Assembly: GCA_031425275.1 (NCBI GenBank) | Contig: JANPJA010000042.1 | Location: 1-50,123 of the forward strand | Direction: 5' to 3' | From: JAIVGV01 sp031425275 | Lineage (GTDB): Bacteria; Acidobacteriota; Blastocatellia; Pyrinomonadales; Pyrinomonadaceae | Length of the DNA stretch: 50,123 nucleotides | In this document: in pieces, positions 16,685-25,677 of the stretch | How the letters are laid out: every line of letters begins with the position of its first letter | Numbering within the stretch: position 1 is the first letter of the stretch | Program-made: the position numbers and the translations under genes | Notes under the pieces: generated by a model | Database searches by the model: none | What the model was told of the DNA's origin: nothing | Seen by the model: the letters and a program-made list of their open reading frames with translations, nothing else

Positions 16685-18550
16685 ATGAGAAAGTTTTTCC
16701 CAACCCTTTTGACACTCGCGCTCTTCGGATCCCCCGTCCCGTCCCCCGCGCAAACCGGCGGCCAGCCACCCGCGAGGCAAACGCCGCCCACGCAACAGCC
16801 GCCCCCCGGCCGGCCCGCCCCGCGCCCCGCGCCCCGGCCCGCCCTGCTCGATCTCTCCGACTACGGCGTGACCATCGGCGTCGAGCCGCGGCTCGTCGTC
16901 GTCATGTCCGCGCTCGACGCCGCCGGCTTCGACCCCGCGCCCGGCAAGCCGCCCGCCCTATTCCGCGCGCGTCTCCGGCAAGAGCAGGCGAGCCTCGACG
17001 CGGATTTGCGCGCGCGCCTGCGCCGCTTCTACGAGCTGAACCGTCTGCGCGACCCGGCGGCGACTACCGCGCGCGACGCCGCGCGCTTCGTCTCGCTGGC
17101 CTTCGCCCTCGGCGCGCCGCCGTCGTTCGAGGCCCCGGCGCGCGGCGACGAGAGTCTGTTCGAGGGCGTGCTCGACGTGCTCGACTTCGCGCCGCTCGTC
17201 GCCGAGTACTTCCGCAAGTCGGGCGTGGAGGAGCGTCTGCCCACGTACCTCGCCGAGCACCGCGCCGAGGGCGACCGGATGCGGCGGCAGACGGCCGACA
17301 TGGTGCGCTCGGTGCTGAACTATCTGCACACGCGCCCCGCCACCACCTTCCTCGAACGCACGCCCGCGCCCGCGCCCGCCAAAGACGACAATAAGAAACA
17401 GCCCGCCCGGCCCACCTTCAAGACGCGCGAGCGCGACCGCCGCTTCGTCGTCATCCCCGATCTGCTCGCCGTCCCCGGCGCGATCAACTTCCGCGTCGTC
17501 GGCGATGACTACTTCGTCGTCGTCCCCGCCGGCACGGACCCTTCCGCCTCCGAAGTGCGTCGCGCTTACCTCCAGTACGTCATCGATCCGATTGTCCTGC
17601 GCTACAACCGCGACATCGCGCTCAGGCGCGCGGAGATTCGCGCGCTCCTCGACGCGCGCCTGCGAAACTCGCCGGGCGCGACCGGCCCCGACGTGTTCCA
17701 GTCGGTCACGCGCTCGATCGTCGTCGCGGCCGACGCGCGCCTGACCGCGCTCGCGCGCCTCGACGCGCTCTCCGCCGAAGCCCGCGCGCGGCTCTCGAAA
17801 TTAACCACGCCGGCCGAGCGAGACGCCCTGACTAAGGAAGTGCAGGAACGTCGCGCGGCGATTGAAGACGAGACGACGGCGGAGCTGGCCGACGCCTACG
17901 AGCGCGGCGCGGTACTCGCCTTCTACTTCGCCGAGCGTTTGGGCGAACAGGAGTCGGCCGGGTTCGACTTCGCCGACTCGATCCCCGACCTCGTCTCGCG
18001 CATCGACCCGGCGCGCGAGCTGCGGCGGCCCGCCGAATACGCCGGGGGGCGCGCCCGCGCCTCGGCCGCGCGCGAGCTTGCGCGCAAGGAGGCCGCGAAG
18101 GGAGCCGCCTCGGCCGAGCGCGACGACGGCCGCCGCGCGCAACTCATCCGCCAGCTCGACGAGGTCGGCCGGATGCTGGGGGCGCGCAACTACCCGGAGG
18201 CCGAGACGCGGCTGGTCGCGCTGATGGGCGAGTACCAGCGCGAGCCGCGCATCTTCTACGCGCTCGGGCAAACCTTTAGCGTCGGCGCGTCGGACGCCAC
18301 CGCCGAGGCCGTGCGCGACGACCGCCTGCGCAAGGCCCTCGCCAACTACCGCTTCGCCATCGACGCGGCCGACCGCGAGCTGGATCGCTCCCTCCTCTCG
18401 CGCGCCTACGTCTCGGCCGGGCGCATCCTCGCCTTCCTCGACGAGCGCGACGAGGCTTTAAAAATGTTCGACGCCGCCGTCGGGCTTGGCGAAGTCCCCG
18501 ACGGCTCGTACCGCGACGCGGTTGAGGAGCGGAAGAAGTTGCAGCCTTGA
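16685..18550 (+). CDS. Large secreted helical protein with TPR-like C-terminus
   Basis: A 621-residue exported protein. The start at 16685 gives a signal peptide (FFPTLLTLALFGSPVPSPAQ), followed by a Pro-rich linker of about 35 residues. The rest is largely alpha-helical, rich in Arg/Ala/Glu, with a beta-like patch (RRFVVIPDLLAVPGAINFRVVGDDYFVVVPAG) near residue 270. The last 150 residues read as degenerate TPR repeats (RNYPEAETRLVALMGEY, ANYRFAIDAADREL, AGRILAFLDERDEALKMFDAAVGL). I do not recognise a named family. It is probably periplasmic, perhaps a scaffold. Confidence 0.75.
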   Translation: MRKFFPTLLTLALFGSPVPSPAQTGGQPPARQTPPTQQPPPGRPAPRPAPRPALLDLSDYGVTIGVEPRLVVVMSALDAAGFDPAPGKPPALFRARLRQEQASLDADLRARLRRFYELNRLRDPAATTARDAARFVSLAFALGAPPSFEAPARGDESLFEGVLDVLDFAPLVAEYFRKSGVEERLPTYLAEHRAEGDRMRRQTADMVRSVLNYLHTRPATTFLERTPAPAPAKDDNKKQPARPTFKTRERDRRFVVIPDLLAVPGAINFRVVGDDYFVVVPAGTDPSASEVRRAYLQYVIDPIVLRYNRDIALRRAEIRALLDARLRNSPGATGPDVFQSVTRSIVVAADARLTALARLDALSAEARARLSKLTTPAERDALTKEVQERRAAIEDETTAELADAYERGAVLAFYFAERLGEQESAGFDFADSIPDLVSRIDPARELRRPAEYAGGRARASAARELARKEAAKGAASAERDDGRRAQLIRQLDEVGRMLGARNYPEAETRLVALMGEYQREPRIFYALGQTFSVGASDATAEAVRDDRLRKALANYRFAIDAADRELDRSLLSRAYVSAGRILAFLDERDEALKMFDAAVGLGEVPDGSYRDAVEERKKLQP

Positions 18551-18560
18551 CGCCGGCGGA

Positions 18561-18656
18561 ATTCACCGCGGAGACGCAGAGAGCGCAGAGGGGGCGCAGA
18601 GAAGAACTTGTCTTCCTCTGCGCCCCCTCTGCGTCCTCCGCGCCTCTGCGGTGAAC
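18561..18656. repeat. CTCTGCG stem-loop
   Basis: Left arm 18561-18606 (TTCACCGCGGAGACGCAGAG and following) and right arm 18609-18656 (ending CGCCTCTGCGGTGAA) are complementary with a few mismatches and almost no loop. The arms consist of short CGCAGAG/CTCTGCG units. The right arm recurs at positions 1-48. Confidence 0.85.
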
Positions 18657-18764
18657 ATCTCCGCGCGGCGCACTCAAGCGCAAGCTGATAAGCGTCGCGT
18701 CCCCCTCGATGACCGCCCGCGCAGTTTGCCGCGCCCCCCGCGCGGCGGCTAAAATCCGGCGCGC

Positions 18765-19310
18765 ATGAAAATTCTCGACATCGGCTGCGGCAAGCACAAG
18801 ACCCCCGGCGCGGTGGGGATCGACAGCAACCCACGCACGGACGCCGACGTCATCCACGACCTCGACCGCGTGCCCTACCCGTTCCCCGACGACGAGTTCG
18901 ACCTGGTCGTCGGCAATCAGGTCATCGAGCACCTCGCCGACGTGCTGGCCGTCGTCGCCGAACTCCACCGCATCACCCGGCCCGGCGGCATCATCCGCCT
19001 CGACACGCCCCACTTCTCCGACATCGCCTCCTACACCGACCCCACGCACCGGCATCATCTGACGACCGAGTCGTTCGCCTACTTCTCCGGCGACCGCCCC
19101 GACTTCGACTTCTACAGCCAAGTCAGATTGCGCCCGCGTCTCATCCGCGTCACCATGCTCAAGCTCTGGCGGCTGACGGGCTGGGAACTCCTCGTCAACA
19201 GTTGCAACCGCTACCCCTCGCTTCGCTTCTTCCGCCGCTTCTGGGAGCAGTACCTCTGCTTCGTCGTCCGCGGCAAGACCATCTACTTCGAGTTTGAAGT
19301 GATCAAGTGA
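18765..19310 (+). CDS. Class I SAM-dependent methyltransferase
   Basis: A 181-residue methyltransferase of the Methyltransf_11 type. Motif I comes right at the N-terminus (KILDIGCGKHKTPGAVGID), with the acidic end of strand 2 at GIDSNPRTDADV and motif IV-like FDLVVGNQVIEHLADV. No N-terminal cap domain is present, so the start is tight. RPGGIIRLDTPHFSD is the usual post-motif segment. The substrate is unknown; short proteins of this sort often modify lipids, glycans or small molecules. It converges with the large TIR-WD40-GTPase gene. Confidence 0.88.
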   Translation: MKILDIGCGKHKTPGAVGIDSNPRTDADVIHDLDRVPYPFPDDEFDLVVGNQVIEHLADVLAVVAELHRITRPGGIIRLDTPHFSDIASYTDPTHRHHLTTESFAYFSGDRPDFDFYSQVRLRPRLIRVTMLKLWRLTGWELLVNSCNRYPSLRFFRRFWEQYLCFVVRGKTIYFEFEVIK

Positions 19311-19377
19311 GGCGCGCCGATGCTCGCCGTGCGCGTGCCGCGAGGCTCGGCTGGCGGCGTCAACTCGCGCCTGCACT

Positions 19378-22300
19378 CTACGGCAACTGCCGGCGCAACG
19401 CCTTGTCCCGCCAGCCGCGCACGCTCATCGTGTCCAGACGCTCGCCTTTGAAGACAATCTGCTTTACGGGCCGCGTGCCGCCTTTGCTCTCGACGCGGAG
19501 AAGGTCGCTGATCTCCATCCAGCGGACGTCGGCGAAGCGTTCGTGGCCGCCGTCGCGAGGATCGCCCCGCTCCGTGGGGAACGTGCCGATCACCAGCAGC
19601 ACTGGGCAGTCCTGCTTTAACCAGTAATCCACCCAGCTCTGTTTCTTGATCTTGAAGACCTCCGCCCCGTCGCCTTTACGACGTTCGAGGTGCGAGTTTC
19701 CCGCCTTAAGTTGCAGGTAGAGGCGTTTCCCCGTGCCGCTCCCGTCGTCGTCGGTGAACTCGACTTCCATGTCCAGCCCTTCGTCCTCCGAGCCGGGAAT
19801 TTCGATGCACTTCTGGTTGGCGCTGTTGATGCGCGCGGCCACCTCGTGTACCAGCATCTGGCCTTTGCGCCTTGCGTCCAACTCGAACCGCTCCCGCTTT
19901 TGCAGCAACGCCACCTGCCGCTTCACCTCGTCGCTCGCAAAACTCTCTTCGAGCGCGTCCCAGAGCGGCATGTGCCGCTCGCAGTCCACGCAGATGATGC
20001 GCGCCTGCTTGCCGGACTCTTCCAGCTTGCGCATGGCGACCTCGCGGTTCCCGACCGGCGTGTCGCAGTGGGGGCAGACGAAGTAACGCTGGCGCTGCGG
20101 CTCGGTGGCCTTTTCGACGAGGTGGCTGTGGATGTAGTTGGCGAAGATCACCTGCTCCTGCGGCGTCACGTTCCGGCCGAAATGCACCAGCATCGTCCCC
20201 CGGCCGTCGTCCGTGCGTAGCAGCTTGAGGCCCATCGTCCATTGGTCGGCCAGCGTCTCGAAATCCGCCGCGTCGCGCCACAACTCTTTCAGGTTGAAGG
20301 CCCCGCAGTAGACCAGCTTCACAACCAGCGTCGCGTAAATGTCGTCGAGAAACCCGCCGAAGGTGTAGCAGATGAAATATTTGGGCGGCACCGGCCCCAC
20401 CGGCTTCTCGATCCCGCAGTAGCCGGGGAAGACGAGGTTGCCCTCCTGCCGCAGGCAGAGCTTGCGCTCCAGAAGCATCTGCTCCATCGCCTGCAAAACG
20501 ATTGGCTCTTCGCGCGCGCCGAGACGCTTCTCCTCAACCACTTCGCCGCCGGCCTGCGTGGTCTGGAAGATCAGCTTGCCTTCGGCGATGCTGCGCACCG
20601 GCAGACAACCGAGGTTCTTCGCCTCGGCGCGTAGCGTGCGGATGACGGCCTGCGCGTAGGCGTTGATCCACTCCGGGCGCAGCAGGATATATGTGCCGAA
20701 GCTCAGCTCCTTCACCACGCCCGGCCCGTCGAGCAGGCCGACCACTGTGTCGAGGTCGGTGTCGGTGAACTCGGCCTCGGCGGGCAGCCGCTGGTGCAAC
20801 GCCTCGCGCAGTTCCTTGAATGTAAACAGGGCGTGCCCCTCGTCGCGCAGTTTGAGAATCTCATCCTTAAGTAGCTTCCAAGTCGCGGGCGAGGTGCGCT
20901 TCTCCAGTTGCGACCACTGGATGCCCGACTGGACGGCGCGGCGCAACTCTCCGCAGCCGGCGCCGTCTTTGGCGCTGGTCTCGAAGTACTCGTAGCCGTA
21001 CTGCCGGGCGAAGGCGCGCACCTTCTCGCGGTCGAAGCGAAAGCCCACGTCGATGCGCCCGGCGACGAGGAAGGTGCGCGCGGCGTCCGACACGGAGCGC
21101 GCGAGCGCCTGCTGCCACTCGCGCAGGCCGGGCAACACGGCGTCGCGGTCGGCGTTGAAGACGAGCAGGATGAGCGCGGTCTTGTCGAGGTAGAGTTGGT
21201 GGATCAAACGCTGGTCGGCCTGCCCGCCGAAATCCCAGAGCCAGACCTCGCGCTCCCACCCCGGCGCGGGCGGCAAGTCCCGCATCTGCCACTGCGTAGA
21301 CCACGTGCCGGAAGTGGAATAACTCGGCGTAAAAGTGCCATGCGCCAACTGCTCCGTCAGCCCCGTCTTACCCGATCCACTCTCGCCGACGATGAGCACT
21401 TTCGCATTTGTGTACTGCACCTGCTCCGGCGCAGATGACAAGATTGGCGCGCGGGGGGCAGTCGCTCGCGCCTCGCCAACAAACTCCGATAAGTCCCACA
21501 CCCGGATGCCGCCGTTTCTATCGCCGGAAAAGGCGCGGCGTTGATCGGCGCTCCACACCACCATTCTGACTTGGGTCGTGTGGCCTTCGAACACCCGCAG
21601 GCATTTTCCCGTCTCCACGTCCCACAACCGCACCCTTCCGTCATCGGCACCGGAGAGGGCGCTGCGACTATCAGCACTCCACGCTACGCTGTCTAGACCA
21701 CCTACGTGGCCTTCAAGCACCCGCAGGCATTTTCCCGTCTCCACGTCCCACAGCCGCACGGTGTTGTCATCTCCGCCGGAGAGGGCGCAGCGGCTATCAG
21801 CACTCCACGCCACAGCCCAGACGCTTTCCGTGTGGCCTTCGAACACCCGCAGGCATTTTCCCGTCTCCACGTCCCACAGCCGCATGGTCTTGTCGGTGGC
21901 ACCGGAGAGGGCGCGGCGGCTATCAGCACTCCACGCCACAGCCCTGACGCTTTCCGTGTGGCCTTCAAGCTCCCGCAGGCATTTTCCCGTCTCCACGTCC
22001 CACAGCCCCACGGTGTTGTTTGGCACCCCGTAGCCAGAGAGGGCGTGGCGTTGATCGGCGCTCCATGCCACACAATAGACGTTGCTTGTATGGCCTTCGA
22101 ACACCCGCAGGCATTTTCCCGTCTCCATGTCCCACAGCCGCACGGTGTTGTCATCTCCGCCGGAGAGGGCGCGTTTTCCATCTGAACTAAATGCATAGGC
22201 CAACTTCTTTACTTTTGAATCGAGTTGGATAACTTTTTCTGCAACATTATCGCGCGCGACCTCTGCTACCGCCGTCGGTTTCTGGAGGAGTGGGCGGCAG

Positions 22301-22695
22301 GCTTCGAGGAGCTGGGCGTAAGCCTGCTCCCGGTCGTCGGGGAGCCAGTTGACGTGGAGGAATTGGGCGAGGGAACCTTTGACGGGGGCGTTGTCCAGTC
22401 GTAAGGGGATGAAGCGCCGCTCTTTGTTAAGCGGGTCGCGGAAGCGGAAGGTGTCGGACTCCAACTTCGCCCAGTCGGAGCCGAAGGCGTGGGCCGACAT
22501 GCAGAGGACGAGCACGCGGGAGTGCTCCAGCCCTTCGTCGATCGTCGACTGAATGCTATCGCCGGGCCGCAACGCCCATTCGTCGAACCACACCCGCAGC
22601 CCGTCCGCGCGCAGACGCTCGGCGACGGCGCGCACGACCGTTTTGTCCTTAGAACTGTGGCTCAGGAATACGTCGTATTTGAAATCGTCGGCCAT
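19378..22695 (-). CDS. TIR-WD40-Roc GTPase-COR-like-Zn ribbon-DUF4365 protein
   Basis: A single 1105-residue multidomain protein. Residues 5-135: TIR domain (YDVFLSHSSKDK, WFDEWALRPGDS); the NADase-type glutamate is probably Glu79, four residues after Trp75. Residues 160-402: six WD40 repeats with WD pairs at 189, 233, 275, 317, 359 and 401. Residues 432-590: Ras/Roc-like GTPase with P-loop GESGSGKT (437-444), switch II WDFGGQ, an altered guanine motif GRID instead of NKxD, and SAK at 574-576. Residues 600-770: winged-helix/COR-like region. Cys874, Cys877, Cys902 and Cys905: zinc ribbon. Residues 945-1070: DUF4365-like with Asp975 and QLK at 995-997, fitting a PD-(D/E)XK nuclease core. It stands alone, with lower GC than neighbours. 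Best read as a conflict/defence sensor-effector; function is inferred. Confidence 0.9.
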   Translation of the reverse strand: MADDFKYDVFLSHSSKDKTVVRAVAERLRADGLRVWFDEWALRPGDSIQSTIDEGLEHSRVLVLCMSAHAFGSDWAKLESDTFRFRDPLNKERRFIPLRLDNAPVKGSLAQFLHVNWLPDDREQAYAQLLEACRPLLQKPTAVAEVARDNVAEKVIQLDSKVKKLAYAFSSDGKRALSGGDDNTVRLWDMETGKCLRVFEGHTSNVYCVAWSADQRHALSGYGVPNNTVGLWDVETGKCLRELEGHTESVRAVAWSADSRRALSGATDKTMRLWDVETGKCLRVFEGHTESVWAVAWSADSRCALSGGDDNTVRLWDVETGKCLRVLEGHVGGLDSVAWSADSRSALSGADDGRVRLWDVETGKCLRVFEGHTTQVRMVVWSADQRRAFSGDRNGGIRVWDLSEFVGEARATAPRAPILSSAPEQVQYTNAKVLIVGESGSGKTGLTEQLAHGTFTPSYSTSGTWSTQWQMRDLPPAPGWEREVWLWDFGGQADQRLIHQLYLDKTALILLVFNADRDAVLPGLREWQQALARSVSDAARTFLVAGRIDVGFRFDREKVRAFARQYGYEYFETSAKDGAGCGELRRAVQSGIQWSQLEKRTSPATWKLLKDEILKLRDEGHALFTFKELREALHQRLPAEAEFTDTDLDTVVGLLDGPGVVKELSFGTYILLRPEWINAYAQAVIRTLRAEAKNLGCLPVRSIAEGKLIFQTTQAGGEVVEEKRLGAREEPIVLQAMEQMLLERKLCLRQEGNLVFPGYCGIEKPVGPVPPKYFICYTFGGFLDDIYATLVVKLVYCGAFNLKELWRDAADFETLADQWTMGLKLLRTDDGRGTMLVHFGRNVTPQEQVIFANYIHSHLVEKATEPQRQRYFVCPHCDTPVGNREVAMRKLEESGKQARIICVDCERHMPLWDALEESFASDEVKRQVALLQKRERFELDARRKGQMLVHEVAARINSANQKCIEIPGSEDEGLDMEVEFTDDDGSGTGKRLYLQLKAGNSHLERRKGDGAEVFKIKKQSWVDYWLKQDCPVLLVIGTFPTERGDPRDGGHERFADVRWMEISDLLRVESKGGTRPVKQIVFKGERLDTMSVRGWRDKALRRQLP
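21580..22190 (-). repeat. 126-bp tandem repeats encoding WD40 blades
   Basis: Within the TIR-WD40 gene the word GCATTTTCCCGTCTCCACGT starts at 21601, 21727, 21853 and 21979, and a one-base variant at 22111. The spacings are 126, 126, 126 and 132 bases; the last includes a two-codon insertion. The units are very similar at the DNA level, with changes concentrated in a few codons. Confidence 0.92.
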
Positions 22696-22801
22696 GTTTC
22701 ACCTGCGGTTATGAGGGATAGACGTTACACCAGACCGAAAGTGATCCGGTCTCGTCCGCGGAGTGAGAACCCGCTCGCGACTCGCGTTTCGGAATCCCCG
22801 C

Positions 22802-23785
22802 TCAGGCGCGCGAGCCGAAGTCCTCGGCCGTGCGGCGGCGGTAGACCTCGCGCCCGTCGGTGTTGGTCTCGAAGACGAGCTTGCCGTCGGCGTGCGCGAG
22901 GTCGAAGTGCGCGACCGACTCGGAGACGGCGAGGAAGCGGTGCACGTCCGCCGCGTCGGGGAACATCTGGCGCGAGACTTCCCACGCGGTCACGCCCGCC
23001 TTCGGCACGTGCCCGACGACTTGCGCCTGCCGCTCGCGGATGGCGCGCAGGTAGCGGTTGAAGAGTTCTTCGTAGTCGGTCACGTCCTCGCCGTGCCCGC
23101 CGTGGACGAGCGTGGGCGAGAGCGCGCGCAGCCGCGCGAGACTCACCAGATACTCTTCGAGCGAGCGGAAGCGGCGCGTCGGGTCAACCGGGTCGGGCGA
23201 CAGCACCGGGTTCGGCGTGACGCGCTTCAAGACGCAGTCGCCCGCGATGATGGTGCGATCCGCCTCGCGCAAAAACGAGCAGGAGCCGGGCGTGTGGCCC
23301 GGCGTGTGGACGACGCGCAGCGAGCCGTTGGTGAACTCCAACTCGTCATCGTCCATCAACTCGCGGTGCTCGTCGTCGGCGAGCGCGTCGGCGTAAGCCC
23401 GCACGCCCTCGTACATTTTGCGCATCGCCTCGATCTCCGCGTCGGGCACGCCCGCGCGGACGAGCAACTGGCGGTGCTCCTCGTATTCGAGCCGCCCCGC
23501 GCGGTGGCCCGTCTCCCAGCCGTGGACTAAGACCTCGGCGTCCTTCGCCTCGTCGCGCACCTGTTTCGCCAGCCCGCAGTGATCCTCGTGCGCGTGCGTC
23601 AAGACGATGCGCCGGATGTCGGCGGGGCGCACGCGCGCCTGCCTCAGCCCCTCGCGCAGGGCCTCGTGCGCCTCCTTCGTCTTCGGCCCCGTGTCGATGA
23701 GCGTCACCGGGTCTTCCGCGATCAGATAGACGTTGACGGGGCCGATGTAGAAAGGCGTCGGGAGCGAGATGGGGACGATTTTCAT
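22802..23785 (-). CDS. Metallo-beta-lactamase-fold hydrolase
   Basis: A 327-residue MBL-fold enzyme. Metal motifs: LTHAHEDHCG (HxHxDH) near residue 82, HTPGHTPGS near 160, the bridging Asp in IIAGDC near 183 and LVHGGHGED near 229. The C-terminal 90 residues (ERQAQVVGHVPKAGVTAWEV, then a helical segment) match the winged-helix extension found in MBL proteins of the LACTB2/RNase-Z-like group often placed beside fatty-acid genes. It is last in the fad cluster, so a thioester- or glutathione-linked hydrolase role is possible but unproven. The heptamer array at 23789-23874 abuts its ATG and leaves no Shine-Dalgarno. Confidence 0.88.
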   Translation of the reverse strand: MKIVPISLPTPFYIGPVNVYLIAEDPVTLIDTGPKTKEAHEALREGLRQARVRPADIRRIVLTHAHEDHCGLAKQVRDEAKDAEVLVHGWETGHRAGRLEYEEHRQLLVRAGVPDAEIEAMRKMYEGVRAYADALADDEHRELMDDDELEFTNGSLRVVHTPGHTPGSCSFLREADRTIIAGDCVLKRVTPNPVLSPDPVDPTRRFRSLEEYLVSLARLRALSPTLVHGGHGEDVTDYEELFNRYLRAIRERQAQVVGHVPKAGVTAWEVSRQMFPDAADVHRFLAVSESVAHFDLAHADGKLVFETNTDGREVYRRRTAEDFGSRA

Positions 23786-23788
23786 TGA

Positions 23789-23874
23789 AAGTCTGGAGTC
23801 CTGAGTCTGGAGTCTGGAGCCGACTGATTCTGACAGCTTTTGACTCTCGACTCCAGACTCCAGACTCGGGACTT
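23789..23874. repeat. GTCTGGA heptamer stem-loop
   Basis: GTCTGGA/GTCCTGA units at 23790-23820 are answered by CTCCAGA/CTCGACT units at 23841-23874, forming a hairpin between fadE and the MBL gene, four bases from the MBL start codon. Confidence 0.88.
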
Positions 23875-23877
23875 ATT

Positions 23878-25656
23878 TCAGTAGGCGTACTTGTTAGCAC
23901 CGATCAGCACGTCGGCGATGCGCTGGCGGGCGGCGACGGTGTTGACGGGCGTGCGCTTGGTGAAGCGGCGCAGGGCCGCGAGCATGGTGCGCAGTTCGTC
24001 GCCCTCGCCCATCGCGGCCAGGACGTTTCGCGCGCTCGTCTCGACGCGGTCAACCGCGTCGTTGGTGAAGACGGCGGCCATGTCCACGTAGCGGGCCGCG
24101 GCCTCTTCGCCCTTCGCGGCGGCGAGCTTCTGCGCGCGCAGGATGGCCGACTCCATCGCGAAGATGTCCGTGATGATGTCGGCCACGCCCATCAGAATCT
24201 CCTGCTGCTCAGCGAGGCCCGCCATGTACTTCTGCGCGGCCGTCCCCAGCGTCATCAGCGCCACCTTCTTCGCCCCGCGCACGAGCTTCATCTCGGCGGC
24301 GAGCGTGCCCTCGTCCTCGTCGTAGTCGGCGGGCGACGGCGAGAGGACTTCGTCCATCAGCTTCTGCGCCGCCGGGAGCAGCGCGAGCTTGCCCGCGAGC
24401 GCGCTCTTCATGATGCGGCCCGGGACGAGCATCCGGTTGATCTCGTTCGTGCCCTCGAAGATGCGGTTGATGCGCGAGTCGCGGTAGGCGCGCTCGGCCG
24501 GGTAGTCGGCCGAGTAGCCGTAGCCCCCGTAAATCTGCACCATCTCGTCGGCGACGTAGCCCGCGTACTCCGAGAGGGCCACCTTCACCATCGAGCACTC
24601 CGCGCTGTACTCTTCGAGCCCCTTGAGCTTCTCGTCAGAGTTCGCCGCCCCGGCCGTCGCGGTCTCGATGAGTCCGAGCGTGCGGTAGGTCACGGTCTCG
24701 CCGACCCACGTCCGGATCGCCATCTCGGCGAGCTTATGTTTGATCGCGCCGAAGGACGAGATCGGCTTGCCGAACTGATGCCGCTCGTTCGCGTAACGCA
24801 CGGCGTCGTGCAGCATCAGCTTCATCCCGCCGACGCACATCGCGCCCAGCTTGAAGCGGCCGAAGTTCAAAATGTTAAAGGCGATCTTCGCGCCCTTGCC
24901 GACCTCGCCGAGCAGATTCGAGACCGGGGTCGTCACGTCGTTCAACACGAGCGCGGTGGTCGAAGAGCCTTTGATGCCCATCTTGTGCTCTTCCGCGCCG
25001 TTCTGTAAGCCCTCCTGACGCTCGACGATGAAGCCGGAGAACTTGTCGCCGTCAACTTTGGCGAAGACGACGAACACGTCGGCGAAACCGCCGTTCGTGA
25101 TCCACATCTTCTCGCCGCGGATGACGTAGTGCGTGCCGTCTTCGCTCAACTTCGCCGTCGCCTTCGCCGCGAGCGCGTCCGAGCCTGACCCGGCCTCGGT
25201 CAGCGCGTAAGCCGTGATCATCTCGCCCGAAGAGATTTTCGGCAGGTACTTCTGCTTCGCCTCTTCCGTCCCGAAATAGACGATGGGCGTCAGACCGATC
25301 CCGCTTTGCGCGCCGAGGGTGGTGGCGAACGAGGCCGAGCGGCCGAGGTACTCGCCGACGACCGCGCCGCTCGTCTGGTCTAACCCCAGCCCGCCGTACT
25401 CTTCCGGGATGTTGACGTTGACCATCCCGATCTCGGCGGCCTTACGGATCAGCTCGCGCGCGAGCTGCCAGTCGTGCTTCTCCAAACGCTCGGTGGCGGG
25501 GCGCACCTCGTTGTCCATAAAGTCGCGCGCGGCCTCCGCGATCATGCGGTGCTCGTCGGTGAAGTCCTCGGGCGTAAAGACCTCTTCGGGCGTGCGCTCT
25601 TCGATCAGAAAACTCCCGCCCGCGTAAACTTTTTTCTCTTCGGCTACGGCTGACAT
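23878..25656 (-). CDS. fadE: Acyl-CoA dehydrogenase, FadE type
   Basis: A 592-residue FAD-dependent acyl-CoA dehydrogenase that introduces the trans-2 double bond in acyl-CoA. The N-terminal helical domain is followed by the FAD/substrate signature AYALTEAGSGSDALAAKATA (150-169) and MWITNGGFADVF. The catalytic base is Glu401 in RIFEGTNEINR, and the QIYGGYGY motif is at 374-381. An extra helical C-terminal domain of about 170 residues makes it the size of Bacillus FadE and mitochondrial VLCAD rather than the 380-residue short enzymes. AAGGAA lies nine bases before the ATG. It lies downstream of fadA and fadN in the same direction, separated from fadA by a 140-bp repeat element. Confidence 0.93.
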   Translation of the reverse strand: MSAVAEEKKVYAGGSFLIEERTPEEVFTPEDFTDEHRMIAEAARDFMDNEVRPATERLEKHDWQLARELIRKAAEIGMVNVNIPEEYGGLGLDQTSGAVVGEYLGRSASFATTLGAQSGIGLTPIVYFGTEEAKQKYLPKISSGEMITAYALTEAGSGSDALAAKATAKLSEDGTHYVIRGEKMWITNGGFADVFVVFAKVDGDKFSGFIVERQEGLQNGAEEHKMGIKGSSTTALVLNDVTTPVSNLLGEVGKGAKIAFNILNFGRFKLGAMCVGGMKLMLHDAVRYANERHQFGKPISSFGAIKHKLAEMAIRTWVGETVTYRTLGLIETATAGAANSDEKLKGLEEYSAECSMVKVALSEYAGYVADEMVQIYGGYGYSADYPAERAYRDSRINRIFEGTNEINRMLVPGRIMKSALAGKLALLPAAQKLMDEVLSPSPADYDEDEGTLAAEMKLVRGAKKVALMTLGTAAQKYMAGLAEQQEILMGVADIITDIFAMESAILRAQKLAAAKGEEAAARYVDMAAVFTNDAVDRVETSARNVLAAMGEGDELRTMLAALRRFTKRTPVNTVAARQRIADVLIGANKYAY

Positions 25657-25677
25657 GACTCAAGTTCCTTTCTTATT

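Noticed and set aside
21580..22190. Regular direct repeats that could suggest a CRISPR array
   Set aside because: The period is 126 bases, a multiple of three, and the units encode WD40 blades in one frame. There are no short repeats with unique spacers.
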